This document shows, one piece after another, positions 14,879-25,302 of a stretch of 64,000 nucleotides of DNA. Under the pieces are notes generated by a model that was given only the letters and a program-made list of their open reading frames with translations, did no database searches and was not told where the DNA came from. The position numbers and the translations under genes were made by a program. The DNA is from an uncultured Flavobacteriales bacterium (GTDB lineage: Bacteria; Bacteroidota; Bacteroidia; Flavobacteriales_F; PHOS-HE28). How positions within the stretch are numbered: the stretch's first letter is position 1; every line of letters starts with the position of its first letter. The stretch spans positions 1 through 64,000 of the forward strand of contig CALMPI010000037.1 in the NCBI GenBank assembly GCA_937872175.1. Direction: 5' to 3'.

Positions 14879-15778
14879 TTACAGCTTCACCACCTCTGCG
14901 TCCGCCAGGGCCTGATACAGCTTCTTGGAGGTGGCCTCGCTCACGTTCACCAGCGGCAGCCGGACCGTGTTCCCGCAGATGCCGAGCATCTTCAACGCCT
15001 CCTTGATGCCGCCGGGATTGCCCTCCACGAAGAGCAGGTCGATCACCTCGATGAGGCGCAGGTGCTCGCGACGGGCGGTATCCAGATCGCCCTTCAGGGC
15101 TGCGTTCACCAGGGTGCTGAACTCCTGGGGCAGTGCGTTGCCCACCACGCTGATCACGCCCACGCCGCCCATGGCGATGATGGGCAGGGTGAGCGCATCG
15201 TCGCCGCTGATGAGCATGAAGTCCTTCGGCTTGTGCTTGAGGATGCGGCCCATCTGGTCCAGGTTGGCGCTGGCCTCCTTGATGGCGATGACGTTCTTGA
15301 AGTCCCTGGCCAGCCGCAGGGTGGTCTCGGCCGTCATGTTGCTGCCGGTGCGGCCGGGCACGTTGTAGAGGATGATGGGCCGCAGGGCCACCTGGGCGAT
15401 CGCCTTGTAGTGCTGGTAAATGCCTTCCTGCGTGGGCTTGTTGTAATAGGGGCTCACGCTCAGGATGGCGTCCACGCCGTCCATGTCGAACTCCCCCAAG
15501 GCCTCGATGACCTCGGCCGTGTTGTTGCCGCCCACGCCCAGCACCACGGGCACGCGGTTGCGGACAAAACCGATGGTCTGTGCGAGGAGCTCCTTCTTCT
15601 CGGTCTTGGTGAGGGTGACGCTCTCACCGGTGGTGCCCATGCTCACCACATGGTCCACGCCTCCGGCGATCTGGTGCTCGATGAGGCGCTCAAGGCCGGC
15701 GTAGTCGATGTTGCCTTTGGGCAGAAAGGGGGTCACGAGAGCCACCCCGAGGCCGCGGAATCGGTCGTCCATGCACAT
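14879..15778 (-). CDS. dapA: 4-hydroxy-tetrahydrodipicolinate synthase
   Basis: A 299-residue DapA aldolase of the lysine/diaminopimelate pathway, which joins pyruvate and aspartate semialdehyde. The Schiff-base lysine is Lys167 in IAIKEAS. The catalytic Tyr138 lies in IILYNVPGRTG, and the substrate motif GTTGES is at 48-53. The length is standard. ATG codons at 15778 and 15772 are both possible starts. It is the fourth gene of the prmC-ligA-DUF6913-dapA run, 12 bp after DUF6913, and a long hairpin follows its stop. Confidence 0.97.
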   Translation of the reverse strand: MCMDDRFRGLGVALVTPFLPKGNIDYAGLERLIEHQIAGGVDHVVSMGTTGESVTLTKTEKKELLAQTIGFVRNRVPVVLGVGGNNTAEVIEALGEFDMDGVDAILSVSPYYNKPTQEGIYQHYKAIAQVALRPIILYNVPGRTGSNMTAETTLRLARDFKNVIAIKEASANLDQMGRILKHKPKDFMLISGDDALTLPIIAMGGVGVISVVGNALPQEFSTLVNAALKGDLDTARREHLRLIEVIDLLFVEGNPGGIKEALKMLGICGNTVRLPLVNVSEATSKKLYQALADAEVVKL

Positions 15779-15790
15779 GCGGCGATGCCG

Positions 15791-18390
<2,600 letters not shown>

Positions 18391-19248
18391 TTAACGGATG
18401 GCGCGCACGAATCGGGGGGCGCCGCTGAGGTCGTGGAGGAGCGTGGCTTCGCGATAGCCCATCGTGTCCAGCATGGGCGGGACCCGGCCGATGGTGCGAT
18501 GGTGCCCTTCGAACCAAAGGGTCCCGCCGGGGACCAGTGCGACATGGGCCTGTCGCGCAATGGCCCGATGGAACCGGATGGGGTCCTCATCATCCACGAA
18601 AAGCGCCACCGCGGGTTCATGCTCGCGCACATGCGGGTCGAGCGTGCCCGCCTCGGCAAGAGGTATGTACGGCGGATTGCTCACCACCAGATCGGCGGCG
18701 CCGGGCAGCATGCACCGCTCATCGAGCACGTCCGCCAAGGTCCAGATCACGCCCAGGTCGTTGCGCTTCGCGTTGCGGCGGGCGACCTCAAGTGCGGCCC
18801 TGCTCACGTCGAGCCCATGCACCTCGGCCTGGGGGAACCGCCGTTTGAGGGCCAGTGCGATGCACCCGCTTCCGGTGCACACGTCCACGATGCGTGCAGG
18901 GTGCTGGCCCGTCCTCATGATCAGGTCCACGAGCTCCTCGGTCTCCGGCCTGGGGATGAGCACTGCCGGCCCCACCTCGATGGTCAGCCCATGGAAGGTG
19001 GTGCTGCCCAGCACGTATTGGAGCGGCTCACCGCAGCGCAGCCTCTTCAGCGGCAGGTAGACGCGCAGCAGCTCGCTCTCGCTGAGCGTGGCATCGCGTT
19101 CGGCGAGCAGCCGGGCCCTGTCCCACGCCAGGTGATGGTGGAACACCGCCTCGACGATGGCGCGGACCTCGGACGCCGGATGGCGCCCGCCCAGGTCCTG
19201 TTGGTACAGGTCGATGATGGCACCGACGGTGTTGGTGGGGATGCGCAC
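18391..19248 (-). CDS. prmC: peptide chain release factor N5-glutamine methyltransferase
   Basis: A 285-residue HemK/PrmC enzyme that methylates the GGQ glutamine of release factors. The catalytic NPPY motif is in VVSNPPYIPL, and the SAM-binding DVCTGSGCIAL and the IPRPETEELVD segment are present. No ATG fits near the true N-terminus. The likely start is GTG at 19248, 4 nt after a CAAAGATC (minus-strand GATCTTTG) box, so the mRNA may be leaderless. It is the first gene of the prmC-ligA-DUF6913-dapA run and diverges from ribD. Confidence 0.93.
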   Translation of the reverse strand: MRIPTNTVGAIIDLYQQDLGGRHPASEVRAIVEAVFHHHLAWDRARLLAERDATLSESELLRVYLPLKRLRCGEPLQYVLGSTTFHGLTIEVGPAVLIPRPETEELVDLIMRTGQHPARIVDVCTGSGCIALALKRRFPQAEVHGLDVSRAALEVARRNAKRNDLGVIWTLADVLDERCMLPGAADLVVSNPPYIPLAEAGTLDPHVREHEPAVALFVDDEDPIRFHRAIARQAHVALVPGGTLWFEGHHRTIGRVPPMLDTMGYREATLLHDLSGAPRFVRAIR

Positions 19249-19252
19249 AGCG

Positions 19253-19260
19253 CAAAGATC
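19253..19260 (-). promoter_or_regulatory. -7 box GATCTTTG for prmC-ligA
   Basis: Seven of eight positions match TAnnTTTG. Only four bases separate it from the GTG start at 19248. Confidence 0.55.
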
Positions 19261-19274
19261 GCCCGCGCCCGTCG

Positions 19275-19282
19275 CATCTTCG
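19275..19282 (+). promoter_or_regulatory. -7 box CATCTTCG for ribD
   Basis: A plus-strand box in the divergent prmC-ribD spacer, 48 nt before the ribD ATG. It lies 14 bp from the prmC box, so the two promoters may interfere with each other. Confidence 0.4.
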
Positions 19283-19330
19283 CGCGCCAGGCCGCCCCCG
19301 ACCGGAGGCCTCCCGGCTCCATCCGAGCAG

Positions 19331-20389
19331 ATGCGCGACGACCTCTTCATGGAGCGATGCCTTCGCCTGGCGCGTCTTGGCGCGGGCTCGGCCGCGCCGA
19401 ACCCGATGGTGGGCGCGGTGCTGGTACGGGACGGGAAGGTGCTTGCGGAAGGCTGGCACCATGCGGCGGGGTGGCCGCACGCCGAGGTGGAGTGCCTGAA
19501 CGCCTTCGGTGAAGGCCCTGTACCGGCGGATGCCGTGCTGTTCGTGAACCTCGAGCCCTGCGCCCATCATGGCCGCACCCCGCCCTGTGCCGACCTGCTC
19601 ATCGCGCGTGGGGTGCGGCGTGTGGTGGTCGCTCACCCCGACCCGTTCCCGCAGGTCGCAGGTCGCGGGATCGAGCGGCTCCGCGCGGCCGGCGTACGCG
19701 TGGACGTGGGGCTGCACGAGGCCGAAGCCCGATGGATGAACCGCCGGTTCCTCACGAGCGTGGAGCAGGAACGCCCGTACATCGCGCTCAAGTGGGCCCG
19801 GTCGACGGACGGCTTCCTCGACCGGCACCCCCGCAGTGAGCGAAGGGTGCAGCGCATCAGTTCACCGGCCACGGACGTGCTCGTGCATCGCTGGCGGACC
19901 GAGGAACAAGCCATCCTCGTGGGCGGTCGCACCGTGGAGAACGACGACCCCTCCTTGACGGTGCGCCATGTGGAAGGCCGACAGCCCCTGCGCATCATCC
20001 TGGACCGGACGGAGCGCGCCCCCTCGGGCTCGAGGGTGTTCGACGGTTCCGCGCCCACCCTGCTGTTCACGCAACGTCCGCGGGCCGATGTGCGCACCGA
20101 GCAGGTCTTCGTCCCCATGGCCGCAGACCCCTTGGACACCATGCTTGCCGAACTCCACCGCAGGAGCATCCGCTCCGTGTTGGTGGAGGGCGGGGCGACG
20201 CTGCTGGGGCACTTCCTGCACCGGGGCCTGTGGGATGAGGTGCGCGAGATCACGGGGACGATGGTGTTCGGTGCCGGCACTCCGGCGCCCCGCGTTCCCA
20301 AGGCTCCTGCGCGATCGCTGCGGATCGGCAACGACCGGATCGACCTGTTCGTGAACAACACCAACCCCGGGGGGTCATGGTGCTGGTGA
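19331..20389 (+). CDS. ribD: bifunctional riboflavin biosynthesis deaminase/reductase
   Basis: A 352-residue RibD that performs the deamination and reduction steps after GTP cyclohydrolase II. The N-terminal deaminase domain has the zinc triad: His50 in HAEVECLN, and Cys77 and Cys86 in EPCAHHGRTPPC. The C-terminal reductase domain starts near YIALKWARSTDG and includes the AILVGGRTVENDDPSLTVR nucleotide-binding segment and the LVEGGATLLG turn. The ATG at 19331 gives the usual N-terminus. ribH, a later pathway gene, is at 33581. The next gene overlaps by 13 nt. Confidence 0.97.
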   Translation: MRDDLFMERCLRLARLGAGSAAPNPMVGAVLVRDGKVLAEGWHHAAGWPHAEVECLNAFGEGPVPADAVLFVNLEPCAHHGRTPPCADLLIARGVRRVVVAHPDPFPQVAGRGIERLRAAGVRVDVGLHEAEARWMNRRFLTSVEQERPYIALKWARSTDGFLDRHPRSERRVQRISSPATDVLVHRWRTEEQAILVGGRTVENDDPSLTVRHVEGRQPLRIILDRTERAPSGSRVFDGSAPTLLFTQRPRADVRTEQVFVPMAADPLDTMLAELHRRSIRSVLVEGGATLLGHFLHRGLWDEVREITGTMVFGAGTPAPRVPKAPARSLRIGNDRIDLFVNNTNPGGSWCW

Positions 20390-21225
20390 CCCTCGCCGCG
20401 GTGTTCGTGGCGCTGCTGTTCCTGATCTTCAGATCGTTCGAACAGCGGAGGATCGCGTTGCTGCCCGCGATCGTCATCAACTACTTCGTCGCCCTGTTGT
20501 GCGGTCTGGTGATATCCCGCCCGTGGGCGGCGGGGGACCTGGGCCCGTTGTGGATGCCGTCGTTCCTGCTGAGCGTCCTCTTCATCACGGTCTTCTACCT
20601 CACCGGTTCCTCGGCCCAGCGGGCCGGTATCGCGGCCACCACGGTGGCGAGCAAAATGAGCCTGGTGCTCACGGTGGCCTTCACCGTGGTGTATTTCGGC
20701 GAAAGGCAGGGGCCCTTGGGGCTTGTGGGCATCGCGCTGGCGGTGGCCGGGGTGGTGCTGAGCTCCTGGACCAAGGATGGCCGCGGCACAGGACGGGCCT
20801 GGTCACTGCCCGTGCTGCTCTTCGTGGGCAACGCGGCGATCGACATCGGACTGGCGTGGACACAACGCGAACGGACCACGGCGCTCACCGAAGCGGTGCT
20901 TCCCACGATGATCTTCGGCATGGCCGGGGTGCTCGGCCTGGGTTGGGCTGCAGCGCGCAACGAGCATCGGTCGTTCGGCGATCCACGCACCTGGGTGGCG
21001 GGCCTGCTGCTGGGCGCGGTGAACTACGGAAGCCTGTACTTCATGGTGAAGGCGCTCGCGCACAGCGGCCTTCCCGGAAGCAGTGTATTCCCCCTGATGA
21101 ACATCGGTGTGATCCTGTTCGGAACGTTGGGCAGCGCGGTCCTCTTCCATGAACGCCCACGTCCCCTTCAACTGGCCGGCATCGGCACGGCGATCATCGC
21201 AATGGTGTTCATCCTCCTGGCATGA
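20377..21225 (+). CDS. EamA/DMT-type transporter
   Basis: A 282-residue membrane protein with about ten hydrophobic helices and the two-fold EamA layout; each half ends in a glycine-rich helix such as GLVGIALAVAGVVLSSW and LAGIGTAIIAMVFILLA. Substrates of DMT exporters range from amino acids to cofactors. The overlap with ribD (13 nt) hints at riboflavin or a related compound, but this is only a guess from context. The following gene overlaps the stop by 4 nt. Confidence 0.85.
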   Translation: MVLVTLAAVFVALLFLIFRSFEQRRIALLPAIVINYFVALLCGLVISRPWAAGDLGPLWMPSFLLSVLFITVFYLTGSSAQRAGIAATTVASKMSLVLTVAFTVVYFGERQGPLGLVGIALAVAGVVLSSWTKDGRGTGRAWSLPVLLFVGNAAIDIGLAWTQRERTTALTEAVLPTMIFGMAGVLGLGWAAARNEHRSFGDPRTWVAGLLLGAVNYGSLYFMVKALAHSGLPGSSVFPLMNIGVILFGTLGSAVLFHERPRPLQLAGIGTAIIAMVFILLA

Positions 21226-21833
21226 GCAAGGACCGGTATCGCACCCTCGCCGGCCCCGGGGAGGCCGCCATCCGGGAGAAGGCCAGCCGCTTTCTGGCCT
21301 ACGCCTTTGCGATCGCGGATGAGGACGCCTTCCGGAGCGAGGCGGACCGCCTGGCCCGGATCCATCACGATGCGCGACACCATTGCTACGCCTGGGTGCT
21401 CGGAACGGATGGTGAACGTGAGCGTGCGAACGATGCGGGCGAACCGCAGGGCACCGCGGGACGGCCGATCCTTCGCCGCATCCATGCAGCGGGCCTCACG
21501 TTCGCCGCGGTGGTGGTGGTGCGCTACTTCGGCGGCACGCTCCTGGGAAAGGGCGGGCTTGTGCGCGCTTACGGGGAGGCGGCGCACCTGGCGCTTCAAG
21601 CGGCGCCCGTCATCGAACGGGTGGTGAGGCTGCCGCTCACGGTCCTGTGCGAACACGCGCTTGCAGGTGCGATACGCGCAGCGGTGCTGCAGGCGGATGG
21701 GGAGATCGTGCTCGCCACGTACGAGGAGCGCTGCCGCATGGACGTGCTGCTCCCTTGCTCGGTGATCCCGGTCTTCCGCAAGAGCTGGTCGGTCCGCGGG
21801 GTCCTGTTCGGCGATCAGCCCGGCGGGAAGTGA
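21222..21833 (+). CDS. IMPACT/YigZ family protein
   Basis: A 203-residue YigZ-like protein. The N-terminal IMPACT domain shows EKASRFLAYAFAI, then the family's HHCYAW and NDAGEPQGTAGRPIL boxes and VVVVRYFGGTLLGKGGLVRAY. The C-terminal part (about 135-203) is the usual DUF1949-like domain. IMPACT proteins bind translation factors or nucleic acids, and the bacterial role is unclear. It overlaps the transporter by 4 nt and is convergent with the thioesterase (19-nt overlap). Confidence 0.92.
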   Translation: MSKDRYRTLAGPGEAAIREKASRFLAYAFAIADEDAFRSEADRLARIHHDARHHCYAWVLGTDGERERANDAGEPQGTAGRPILRRIHAAGLTFAAVVVVRYFGGTLLGKGGLVRAYGEAAHLALQAAPVIERVVRLPLTVLCEHALAGAIRAAVLQADGEIVLATYEERCRMDVLLPCSVIPVFRKSWSVRGVLFGDQPGGK

Positions 21834-22228
21834 GGCGAGAGCGCAGCGAGGAGGTCCTCCGGTGTGCGACGCGGACGACGGGTGAGCTTGTCCACGAACA
21901 CGAGCGTGGTGGAGGCCTCCGTCAAGAGCGACCCTCGTTCGTCGCGCACCTCGTAGTCGAAGATGATGCGCGCGGACGGCCGTTCGCGGATGCGGGTGAC
22001 GAGCGTGAGCAGGTCATCGTAGTGGGCCGGCGCGTGATAGCGCACGCTCAGGTCGCGCACCGGCAGAAGCACACCCTCATCCTCGATGCGGCGGTAGGAG
22101 AACCCGAGGCTGCGCAAGGCCTCCACGCGGCCCACCTCGAAGTACTCGGCGTAGTCGCCGTAGTACAGATAGCCCATGCGGTCCGTCTCGCCGTAGCGGA
22201 CGCGCAACTGGCAACGGTGCTCGAACAT
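21815..22228 (-). CDS. YbgC-like acyl-CoA thioesterase
   Basis: A 137-residue hot-dog-fold protein. The 4HBT/YbgC hallmark YGETDRMGYLYYGDYAEYFEVGR, with its catalytic Asp near residue 14 and the YxxYxxYFE run, is clear. It should hydrolyse acyl-CoA or acyl carrier substrates in the cytoplasm. A minus-strand TACCTTGA box at 22233-22240 lies four bases from the ATG. It shares a spacer with dnaA and is convergent with the YigZ gene. Confidence 0.92.
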   Translation of the reverse strand: MFEHRCQLRVRYGETDRMGYLYYGDYAEYFEVGRVEALRSLGFSYRRIEDEGVLLPVRDLSVRYHAPAHYDDLLTLVTRIRERPSARIIFDYEVRDERGSLLTEASTTLVFVDKLTRRPRRTPEDLLAALSPHFPPG

Positions 22229-22613
22229 GCGGTCAAGGTAGGGTGCTTGCGACGGCCCCTCCGCCCCCCGTACCTTTCGGGTGGATGCGGAGCATGAACG
22301 GACAGGTGTGCGGCACGCTGCGACGAAGCGGTCGGTGGATGACCGTGTTCGGGTCGGTGCAAGCGACCGGGACGGAAGGTGAGCGGCAGTACGGCGCCCC
22401 GCATGGACGCCGCGTGGGGCAAGGGGTGCACGCGTTCGGAACCCACCCCGGTAGTGAGGCGATTATTTTCCTTTCCGTCAAGCGCACTTCACCTTTTTTT
22501 TTCACTCGTTTCGGTCCATATTTGTCGCCCGCTTCGCTGGAACCCTTCAGCATCAACGGTTACAGCGGATCGGCGCATCGGACAACACGCATCCCCAACC
22601 CCGACGACCGCCC
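22229..22613. other. spacer upstream of dnaA
   Basis: A 385-bp gap with no supported gene. It holds the thioesterase promoter at its left end and the dnaA promoter (22517-22524) preceded by an eight-T run at 22494-22501. I searched by eye for TTWTNCACA-type DnaA boxes and saw no convincing one, so an origin here is not supported. Confidence 0.55.
22517..22524 (+). promoter_or_regulatory. -7 box CATATTTG for dnaA
   Basis: Seven of eight positions match TAnnTTTG, in the most AT-rich part of the spacer, 89 nt before the dnaA ATG. That leaves a long leader in which control could act. Confidence 0.45.
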
Positions 22614-24044
22614 ATGAAGAAAGACCACGAGAGGATCTGGGAGCGGTGCCTGGAGGTGATCAAGGACAACGTGAGCCCACAGAGCTACAAGACCTGGTTC
22701 GAACCGATCCGGGCGATGAAGCTGCAGGATCATGTCCTGACGATCCAAGTACCCTCGCAGTTCTTCTACGAATGGCTGGAGGAGCATTACATCGGGCTGC
22801 TGAAGAAGATCATCCGCAAGGAGCTGGGCGCCGAAGGACGGCTGGAGTACTCCATCATCATGGAGAACAGTTTCCCGAGCGCGAACCCGTACACGGTGAA
22901 GGTGCCCACGAGCAATGCGCGTGAGGTGAAGAACCCCGCCGTGAGCCTGCCGATCGATGTGGCGAACAGCCCGATCAAGAACCCGTTCATCATTCCCGGC
23001 CTCAAGAAGATCAAGGTCGAGAGCCACCTGAACCCCAACTACTCCTTCGAGAACTTCATCGAGGGGGACTGCAACCGATTGGCGCGCAGTGCAGGATACG
23101 CCGTGGCGCAGAAGCCCGGCGGCACCGCCTTCAATCCGTTGCTGGTCTATGGCGGTGTGGGCCTCGGCAAGACGCATCTGGCCCACGCCATCGGCATCGA
23201 GATCAAACGGCACCATCCGGACAAGACCATCCTGTACGTGCCTGCCGAGAAGTTCACGCAGCAGTTCATCGAGGCGGTCAAGAACAACACGGTGAACGAC
23301 TTCAGCCAGTTCTATCAGATGATGGACGTGCTGATCATCGACGACGTGCAGTTCCTGGCCGGCAAGGAGAAGACGCAGGACGTGTTCTTCCACATCTTCA
23401 ACCACCTGCACCAGTCCGGCAAACAGCTGGTGATCACCAGCGACAAGGCGCCCGTGGAGATGCAGGGCATGGAGCAGCGGCTGCTGTCGCGCTTCAAGTG
23501 GGGCCTGAGCGCCGACCTGCAGACGCCCGGCCTCGAGACCCGCATCGCCATCCTGCAGAAGAAGATGTACGCCGAAGGCATCGACCTGCCCAAGGAAGTG
23601 GTCGAATACCTCGCCTACAGCATCACCACCAACATCCGCGAACTGGAGGGGGCGATGATCAGCCTCATCGCGCAGAGCTCGCTGAACAAGAAGGCGGTGA
23701 CGCTGGACCTGGCCAAGCAGATGATCGACAAGTTCGTGAAGAACACCGCGCGCGAGGTGTCGATCGACTACATCCAGAAGGTGGTATGCGACTACTTCGA
23801 CCTGCCGATCGAGCTGCTCAAGAGCAAGACGCGCAAGCGTGAGGTGGTCCAGGCCCGGCAGATCGCGATGTACTTCGCCAAGAAGATGACCAAGAGCTCC
23901 CTGGCCAGCATCGGCGCCCACTGCGGCGGCAAGGACCACGCAACGGTCCTGCATGCCTGCCGCACGGTGAACAACCTGCAGGAGACGGACAAGCAGTTCC
24001 GCAGCTACCTGGAGGACCTTGAGAAGAAGCTGAGCATCCACTAG
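22614..24044 (+). CDS. dnaA: chromosomal replication initiator DnaA
   Basis: A 476-residue DnaA that opens the replication origin. Domain I covers residues 1-90 (IWERCLEVIKDNVSPQSYKTWF). A short linker follows, then the AAA+ domain with Walker A GGVGLGKTH (about 180-188), Walker B VLIIDDVQFL (about 240) and the ATP-sensing arginine finger region. The helix-turn-helix DNA-binding domain follows, with the signature in SIGAHCGGKDHATVLHAC. The length is standard. A strong intrinsic terminator follows the stop. dnaN is about 12.7 kb away instead of adjacent. Confidence 0.98.
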   Translation: MKKDHERIWERCLEVIKDNVSPQSYKTWFEPIRAMKLQDHVLTIQVPSQFFYEWLEEHYIGLLKKIIRKELGAEGRLEYSIIMENSFPSANPYTVKVPTSNAREVKNPAVSLPIDVANSPIKNPFIIPGLKKIKVESHLNPNYSFENFIEGDCNRLARSAGYAVAQKPGGTAFNPLLVYGGVGLGKTHLAHAIGIEIKRHHPDKTILYVPAEKFTQQFIEAVKNNTVNDFSQFYQMMDVLIIDDVQFLAGKEKTQDVFFHIFNHLHQSGKQLVITSDKAPVEMQGMEQRLLSRFKWGLSADLQTPGLETRIAILQKKMYAEGIDLPKEVVEYLAYSITTNIRELEGAMISLIAQSSLNKKAVTLDLAKQMIDKFVKNTAREVSIDYIQKVVCDYFDLPIELLKSKTRKREVVQARQIAMYFAKKMTKSSLASIGAHCGGKDHATVLHACRTVNNLQETDKQFRSYLEDLEKKLSIH

Positions 24045-24062
24045 GGTGCGTTGATACCGAGG

Positions 24063-24089
24063 AAGCCCCCGCCAGAGCGGGGGCTTTTT
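24063..24089 (+). terminator. rho-independent terminator after dnaA
   Basis: A 10-bp GC-rich stem (AAGCCCCCGC pairing with GCGGGGGCTT), a CAGA loop and a following T run. It starts 18 nt after the dnaA stop. Confidence 0.93.
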
Positions 24090-24139
24090 CTTGGAGCACC
24101 TTCGTACCGGAGGACCGCCACGCCCCGCTCACCCACCAG

Positions 24140-24602
24140 ATGAGGATACTCACCGTTTGTCTTGGCAACATCTGCCGCAGCCCCATGGCCGAAGGTGTGC
24201 TGCACCATCGCGCAGCGGCCACAGCTCAGCATCACCACCGACTCGGCCGGAACGAGCCATTTCCACGTCGGCGATGCGCCCGATCGGCGCGCCCAGGACG
24301 CCATGCGCCGGCATGGCATCGACATCAGCGACCTGCGCGCACGACAGGTCGTCGCGGCCGACTTCGAGCGGTTCGACCTGCTGCTGGCGATGGACGCGGC
24401 CAACCTGCGCGACCTGCGTGCGCTGGCCCCCACCGAGGCGCTGCGAGCCAAAGCGATGTTGATCATGGACTTCGCACCCGACCATCCCCTGCGCGAGGTG
24501 CCCGATCCCTACTACGGTGGTGATGAAGGCTTCAACGAGGTGTTCCGGATGCTCGACGAGGCGGTGGCCGGTCTGATCGCGCACATCCGCCATGGCCGCT
24601 GA
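24140..24602 (+). pseudogene. low-molecular-weight protein tyrosine phosphatase, frameshifted
   Basis: The first 25 or so codons from ATG 24140 encode the phosphatase loop MRILTVCLGNICRSPMAEG, with the catalytic CxGNxCRS signature. The rest of the enzyme continues one frame over: SITTDSAGTSHFHVG, then HGIDISDLRAR, and the general-acid loop DPYYGG, ending at 24602. The switch falls between about 24212 and 24231 and equals one extra base or two missing bases. Both halves are well conserved, so the break is recent, or it is a sequence error. Programmed frameshifting is unlikely but not excluded. The methyltransferase gene starts inside its last codons. Confidence 0.85.
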
Positions 24603-25302
24603 AGCCACCCTGCACCTGATCCCCGTGTGGCTGGGCGAGGCCGGAGGCACCGAGCAGCTGGCACCGATGAGCCTCGAGGTGGTGCGGCAGGTGCGCACCT
24701 TCTTCGTGGAGCATGAGCGCAGCGCAAGACGGGCGTTGCGACGCATGGACCCCGTGTTCGCGCTGGACCGCATCGAGATGCATGTGCTCGACAAGGACAC
24801 GGACGAGGCCACGGTGCGGGGCTATGCGGAGCTCGTGCGCAGCTCCGGTGCGGCCGCTGTGTTGAGCGAATCGGGCATGCCGTGCATCGCCGACCCGGGT
24901 GCCCGGCTCGTGGCCTGGGCCCACCGGATGAACATTGAGGTGCGTCCCCATCCGGGTCCTTCCTCCCTCCTGCTGACCCTGGCGGCCTCCGGCCTGGACG
25001 GGCAGCACTTCATGTTCCACGGGTACCTCCCACGTGAAGCCGAGGAACGTCGGCGAGCCCTTCGCTCCATCGCCCAGGATGCGCAGCGCACGGGACGAAC
25101 ACAGCTCTTCATCGAGACCCCGTACCGCAACGACGCCCTGCTGGCCGAACTGCTGCGGACCGTGGATGGTGGCCTTCGGCTCTGCATCGCGGCCGAACTG
25201 ATGCAGCCCGATGTGCTGCTTCGCACACGCACGGTGAATGAGTGGCGGACGGACCCACCGGCCTTGAAGGACCGGCGGACGGTCTTCGCCCTGGGCCGCT
25301 GA
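24592..25302 (+). CDS. RsmI-like SAM-dependent methyltransferase (tetrapyrrole methylase fold)
   Basis: A 236-residue protein of the tetrapyrrole methylase superfamily, closest in layout to RsmI-type 16S rRNA ribose methyltransferases. Visible features are LIPVWLGEAGGTEQL at the start, SESGMPCIADPGARLVAWAH (the SAM-binding DPG loop), VRPHPGPSSLLLTLAASGL, and FIETPYRNDALL. It is shorter than classic RsmI, which is nearer 280 residues and has an extra C-terminal part, so the exact target is uncertain. It overlaps the frameshifted phosphatase by 11 nt. Confidence 0.85.
   Translation: MAAEATLHLIPVWLGEAGGTEQLAPMSLEVVRQVRTFFVEHERSARRALRRMDPVFALDRIEMHVLDKDTDEATVRGYAELVRSSGAAAVLSESGMPCIADPGARLVAWAHRMNIEVRPHPGPSSLLLTLAASGLDGQHFMFHGYLPREAEERRRALRSIAQDAQRTGRTQLFIETPYRNDALLAELLRTVDGGLRLCIAAELMQPDVLLRTRTVNEWRTDPPALKDRRTVFALGR

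Noticed and set aside
22229-22613. An origin of replication next to dnaA
   Set aside because: No convincing DnaA-box cluster or repeated 13-mer-like region was seen by eye in this spacer.
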